Source of the DNA: Larix sibirica
Taxonomy: Eukaryota; Streptophyta; Pinopsida; Pinales; Pinaceae
Direction: 5' to 3'
DNA: 22,635 nt
Assembly (NCBI GenBank): GCA_004151065.3
Contig: NWUY0300047057.1
Location: 1-22,635, forward strand
The notes under the pieces are model-generated. The model was not told where the DNA came from. It saw only the letters and a list, made by a program, of their open reading frames with translations, and searched no databases. Positions 19,744 through 22,635 of this stretch are shown in pieces (positions within the stretch are counted from its first letter, which is position 1; each line of letters opens with the position of its first letter). The position numbers and the translations under genes are program-made.

Positions 19744-20600
19744 TCCCATAGACAACTATTTGAGCTAAATATAATCAGCAGCAAACAAGTACTATTAGTA
19801 CTTTTCCATTGCTCTTTCCATCACTACTAGTGCTTACCTTTTGATTAATACTTAAACAATACAATGTTGACATTGCATTGGGCACATATTCAATGATTAT
19901 CAGTATTTGAACCAATCTATGTAACCAAGACATCATATCAGGTGTTTTCCTTCAATTTGTAATATGTTCAATGCTTCCAATATATTGATACAGGGCATCA
20001 TTCTCACAGCTTCTATTGATATGCAAGTGCATATTTGTTTTTCACATTTAGAATCGACAACCAATGACTAGCAATAGCTTGCAACAATTGATATCGTGAT
20101 AAGTATGGCCAATGTTGATTAAACAGGATACTATGCTCGATGAACAGTGCTAGCAACTAAACACTAATACAAGCCAAACCTTTGATATGTGATAGCTTTT
20201 GTTCATCCAATCATTTCCCTAATTAACCGTGTTCATTAAGATGAAGCAATAGACATATTGTAATCAACACTATGATAAATCTAAACATACCATAGGTCTA
20301 TCCTAAGCACAACCTTGCAATTTCTATATGTCAATTTCTCGGTTTAGCTTTCTAATCATTTGTTGATGGCGTTTGCTTTTCATGTTTTTGAGGTTCTCTC
20401 CTGCAGTTTTCCATGGTTTATGTGTTGCACTATTGCCATTAATTAAATAATTGTTCTTGTAACCTTTGCATTGTCATTTCTTTTGGGAAATAGCGATTGC
20501 ATTTATTTCTTATGTGATGCAATATTTATTGTGTTCAGATTGCACACTATTTTTTCTTACTTTCTTGATATATGCTTCTAGCAATACAATTAACCATATG
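19744..20600. other. AT-rich spacer upstream of the zinc-ribbon segment
   Basis: No open frame with recognisable content. The end of the stretch, ..CATATGCATCTTGCAG at about 20595-20610, is a plausible splice acceptor directly before the conserved zinc-ribbon coding segment. The region would therefore be intron if the RPA gene was spliced. Confidence 0.4.
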
Positions 20601-20607
20601 CATCTTG

Positions 20608-20955
20608 CAGGTCTAAGGAATCTTGAAGGAAAAAAATGTCTTCTCACCTCCATTTCACAAAATTTGCAATAGGTGCAACCAGGCAATGCTCTATAGATTT
20701 CCAGAATGCACGGCCTGCAAACAGAACACACTGTGCATATATGAGCATTTCTTGGAGTGTATTCTTGAAACAAATGATGGCACAATGAAACTGCCACATC
20801 TGCAACAATACTACCCAGCAGTTGCAACAGTCAGCTATGAAAATTACTCCAAAAGCATCTCGTCAACAGTTTTCCACTTGCGAAAGCTTTGCCTTTGTGC
20901 TCTTTTTACACTGACTACAAACAACATTATCACTGAAACCAACAATGCTCAGTGA
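20608..20955 (+). pseudogene. RPA1-like C-terminal zinc ribbon, copy 1
   Basis: Frame +2 from about 20617 to the TGA at 20953. NVFSPPFHKICNRCNQAM is followed by CTAC to give CX2CX10CX2C (first Cys codon 20665-20667), and then IYEHFLECILETNDGTMKL, which fits the ..Y...L.V.D.TG part of RPA1 C-terminal domains (OB-fold DBD-C with its inserted zinc ribbon). An in-frame TAA at 20614 just after the putative acceptor CTTGCAG/G suggests the segment is an exon in another phase or is damaged. The residues after the ribbon (KLCLCALFTLTTNN) are less conserved. In the family this domain binds ssDNA. It lies downstream of the OB-fold parts on the same strand. Confidence 0.68.
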
Positions 20956-21021
20956 TCATCACTTCCTTTTTTGCAATTTTGCATAAATCCATGTATATTG
21001 AAAATAAACCCTTGCGCTGTT

Positions 21022-21048
21022 ACCATTTTGTACATGTTGCAAAATGGT
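21022..21048. other. Perfect 9-bp hairpin after zinc-ribbon copy 1
   Basis: ACCATTTTG and CAAAATGGT are exact inverted repeats around a 9-base loop. A hairpin near the 3' end is typical for Helitrons, but no CTRR end follows within 15 bases, so a terminus role is not supported. See also the hairpin at 21723-21758. Confidence 0.5.
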
Positions 21049-21583
21049 GGTTGATTTTGAAGATGGTAATTGAGATAATCAAATTAATTTGGGTATGCAA
21101 AGTTTTGAACCTTTTCTTTCCTTAACATATACACAATTATGTTTATATGACTTTATGCAAATTCGTGACTTTTAGTTGCTTTTTGTAGCTTCAAGCCATT
21201 ATATATGCCTTATATATGTATATGGTATTTAGGCCAATAGCTGCACATGCCACTGTTGTTTGTCATTTTAAAATAGCATTTGACAATGCTTGGAGCTATT
21301 GGAAAGCTATTTATACAATTTCACAACTTTATATTCTGCATTTAAAATCTTAAATGTTGGAATTCTTGCTCATGACCATTGATACCAATTTTTACTCTTT
21401 TAATCTAATGGCTCTTGTCGTTGTCTGCTTTTAGATTTAGCATGTCTTTTTTTTCTACTATATTGCAACAACCATTAAAAATAATGTTTCTTTAAGGCTT
21501 TTGTCATTTGTGCCTTCCATGCCTTGTAGATTTTACAGTTTTCCTCTTTAGTCAATTTGCAAGTGCAAGCAATATTGAAAACA

Positions 21584-21716
21584 AATAATGTATTCTCGCG
21601 TCCATTCCGTAGAATCTGCAATAGTTGCAACCAGCCAATGTTGTATACCTTAGTAGATTGCACAACTTGCAAAGAAAGTGCAATGTCCAGATACAAGCAT
21701 TGCTTCTTTCAATGAA
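21584..21716 (+). pseudogene. RPA1-like C-terminal zinc ribbon, copy 2
   Basis: Frame +2 reads NNVFSRPFRRICNSCNQPM, then CTTC and KESAMSRYKHCFF before a TGA at 21713. The spacing CX2CX10CX2C (first Cys codon 21617-21619) and NVFSxPF..IC..CNQ.MLY are the same as in the copy 952 bp upstream, at about 55 percent identity. Flanking non-coding sequence is also shared: GG.TATGCAAA.TTTTGAAC lies downstream at about 21091 in copy 1 and 21840 in copy 2. So a segment of about 950 bp, including this domain, was duplicated in tandem. Amino-acid conservation with base divergence hints that both were once under selection. Confidence 0.65.
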
Positions 21717-21722
21717 ACTTTT

Positions 21723-21758
21723 GGCACTCTTTGCACATTGTTCATCTTGCAAAGTGCC
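21723..21758. other. 10-bp hairpin with a 2-base bulge after zinc-ribbon copy 2
   Basis: GGCACT(CT)TTGC pairs with GCAAAGTGCC (21749-21758) around a 14-base loop. It lies at nearly the same place relative to the zinc-ribbon segment as the hairpin at 21022-21048, but the left arms are not at homologous positions, so independent origin is possible. Confidence 0.45.
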
Positions 21759-21922
21759 ATTGTTTCAATTTTGCTCATTTTGAAGTTCATACTTACAGAT
21801 GCGGTACACAATCTCTTTTTGAGCTGACAGACCTAATTTGGCTATGCAAACTTTTGAACTTCTCTTTCATATATATATATGATTTTTCAACTTTGTTCTG
21901 CTTCTATGCATTGATCTACATG

Positions 21923-22090
21923 GCTTGAATTCAATATGTCTCCTTGTCATATGTTTTATGCCCGATATCTATGCTTGAATTGATATATGTGCTTCAATTC
22001 AATATACATTGCACCTTGAATTCAATGTATCTGCTTCTCACATGACTTGATTTATACGGCTTAGATTCAATATATATACTTGTCATATTT
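21923..22090. repeat. Short degenerate repeats of GCTTGAATTCAATATAT
   Basis: About five copies of (G/C)CTT(G/C)AATTCAATAT.T.(C/T)..CTT(G/C)TCA..TG begin near 21923, 21973, 21991, 22013 and 22060, with spacing of 18-50 bp. This is a simple non-coding minisatellite. Its relation to an end of the element is not clear. Confidence 0.55.
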
Positions 22091-22635
22091 TGCTTTCATA
22101 TGATCTATGCCATTGTTCTTGCTCTTCCCTTGCTCTTTCACAACTATGTTCAATGTTATTTTAGATAGATTCACTGTTGGTGTGCTATTTTAGATAGATT
22201 CAAAATACATGCAAATAGTTGTATATGACCTTTAGGCCAATTGAAAACTTTATTTGAAGCATATGCTTCATATGATGCTCTCGTTCCTTGCTTGTATGCT
22301 TTAATATTTATAGCTTCAATTATTTGTATGTGCTCTTAATATGTTCAATACAATGCATTTTATATCAGCTATGCTTCACTTCACAACTAAGTTATTTTAC
22401 ATGGTTCAACTGCTTTTACATTGCCTCCTTTCTTTGCTATTGTCGCGGGCTATGCCACATGTCTATTGTTCTTGTGTAATTTATTTTAACTACCCAATGG
22501 ACATATTTAACACCCACCAACTACCAAGTGGGAATATTCTCATTACATTCACTATTCCCACATTACATTAATCATTATGTTGGGTACCCCAAATTATCCT
22601 ATGTGGGTACATTACTTAAAAACTTTCAAGACATC
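22091..22635. other. AT-rich end of the window, nothing recognised
   Basis: Contains a short direct repeat (ATTTTAGATAGATTCA near 22157 and 22187) and overlapping small hydrophobic open frames with no known motif (22288-22479 and 22341-22571). TGTTGGGTACCCC at about 22579 resembles the start of some plant LTRs but cannot be confirmed because the window ends soon after. Confidence 0.35.

Larger units (their letters stand above)
10687..21870 (+). mobile_element. Decayed autonomous Helitron2/helentron-type rolling-circle transposon
   Basis: On the plus strand, in order, are OTU-like domain 1, OTU-like domain 2, a Cys-rich N-terminal region, HUH/two-Tyr Rep, PIF1-type helicase, EEP endonuclease, and RPA-like OB folds and zinc ribbons. 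The Rep-helicase pairing is diagnostic of Helitrons. A C-terminal endonuclease and OTU modules are known from the Helitron2/helentron branch, and RPA-like genes from plant Helitrons. The coordinates are limits of recognisable coding remains, not termini. I could not identify a convincing 5' TC end, a 3' hairpin plus CTRR, or helentron-type terminal repeats. Every module carries stops and/or frameshifts, so the copy is non-functional. Whether the RPA part belongs to the same insertion is inferred from order, strand and closeness. Confidence 0.85.

Noticed and set aside
21022-21075. Hairpin as the canonical Helitron 3' terminus
   Set aside because: No CTRR follows within the usual 10-15 bases and RPA-related sequence continues further downstream.
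2740-22615. ATTATCCT....GGTACATTAC at 2740-2762 and 22593-22615, as possible paired ends of one 20-kb element
   Set aside because: Nineteen of 23 bases match, which is expected by chance several times in a 22-kb AT-rich window. Flanks do not align and no target duplication is visible.

Overview
This looks like nuclear DNA from a multicellular eukaryote with a large, transposon-rich genome, most likely a plant (a gymnosperm or similar is a guess). It is AT-rich and shows no operons, ribosome binding sites or dense intact coding. It has long non-coding stretches, decayed repeats, a retroelement-like leader and intron-like splice signals. Two single-N positions (1650 and 2518) each lie between near-identical copies, as in a draft assembly. 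No intact host gene, tRNA, rRNA or CRISPR array was recognised.

Layout. From 1 to about 7040 the sequence is mostly non-coding, with small tandem duplications, a probable minus-strand LTR-type promoter and leader (2400-2640), a 36-bp minisatellite (4653-4786), and two diverged copies of a Cys-rich segment (5562-5655 and 6378-6470). From about 7040 to 10450 there is a degenerate tandem array whose roughly 300-450 bp units occur six to eight times.

From about 10690 to 17200 lies the main content: a decayed plus-strand rolling-circle transposon of the Helitron2/helentron type. In order it carries two OTU-protease-like domains, a Cys-rich N-terminal region, the HUH/two-tyrosine Rep nuclease, a PIF1-type helicase, and an EEP (AP-endonuclease-like) domain in the same frame as the end of the helicase. 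From about 17500 to 21720 follow pieces of an RPA1-like single-strand DNA binding protein: one clear and one weaker OB-fold segment, then two copies of a C-terminal CX2CX10CX2C zinc ribbon 952 bp apart. Repeats and unremarkable AT-rich DNA fill 18513-20600 and 21870-22635.

In a live relative the Rep nuclease would nick and join strands, the helicase would unwind, RPA-like protein would coat the displaced strand, and the OTU and EEP domains would be accessory activities. Here every module has stops or frameshifts, so the copy cannot be autonomous. Its Rep active-site residues survive, while the helicase P-loop, EEP and OTU active sites are damaged. The most notable points are the combination of OTU (twice), EEP and RPA modules in one element, and that the upstream array contains fragments of the element's own OTU region, some closer to the expected active-site motif than the main copy.
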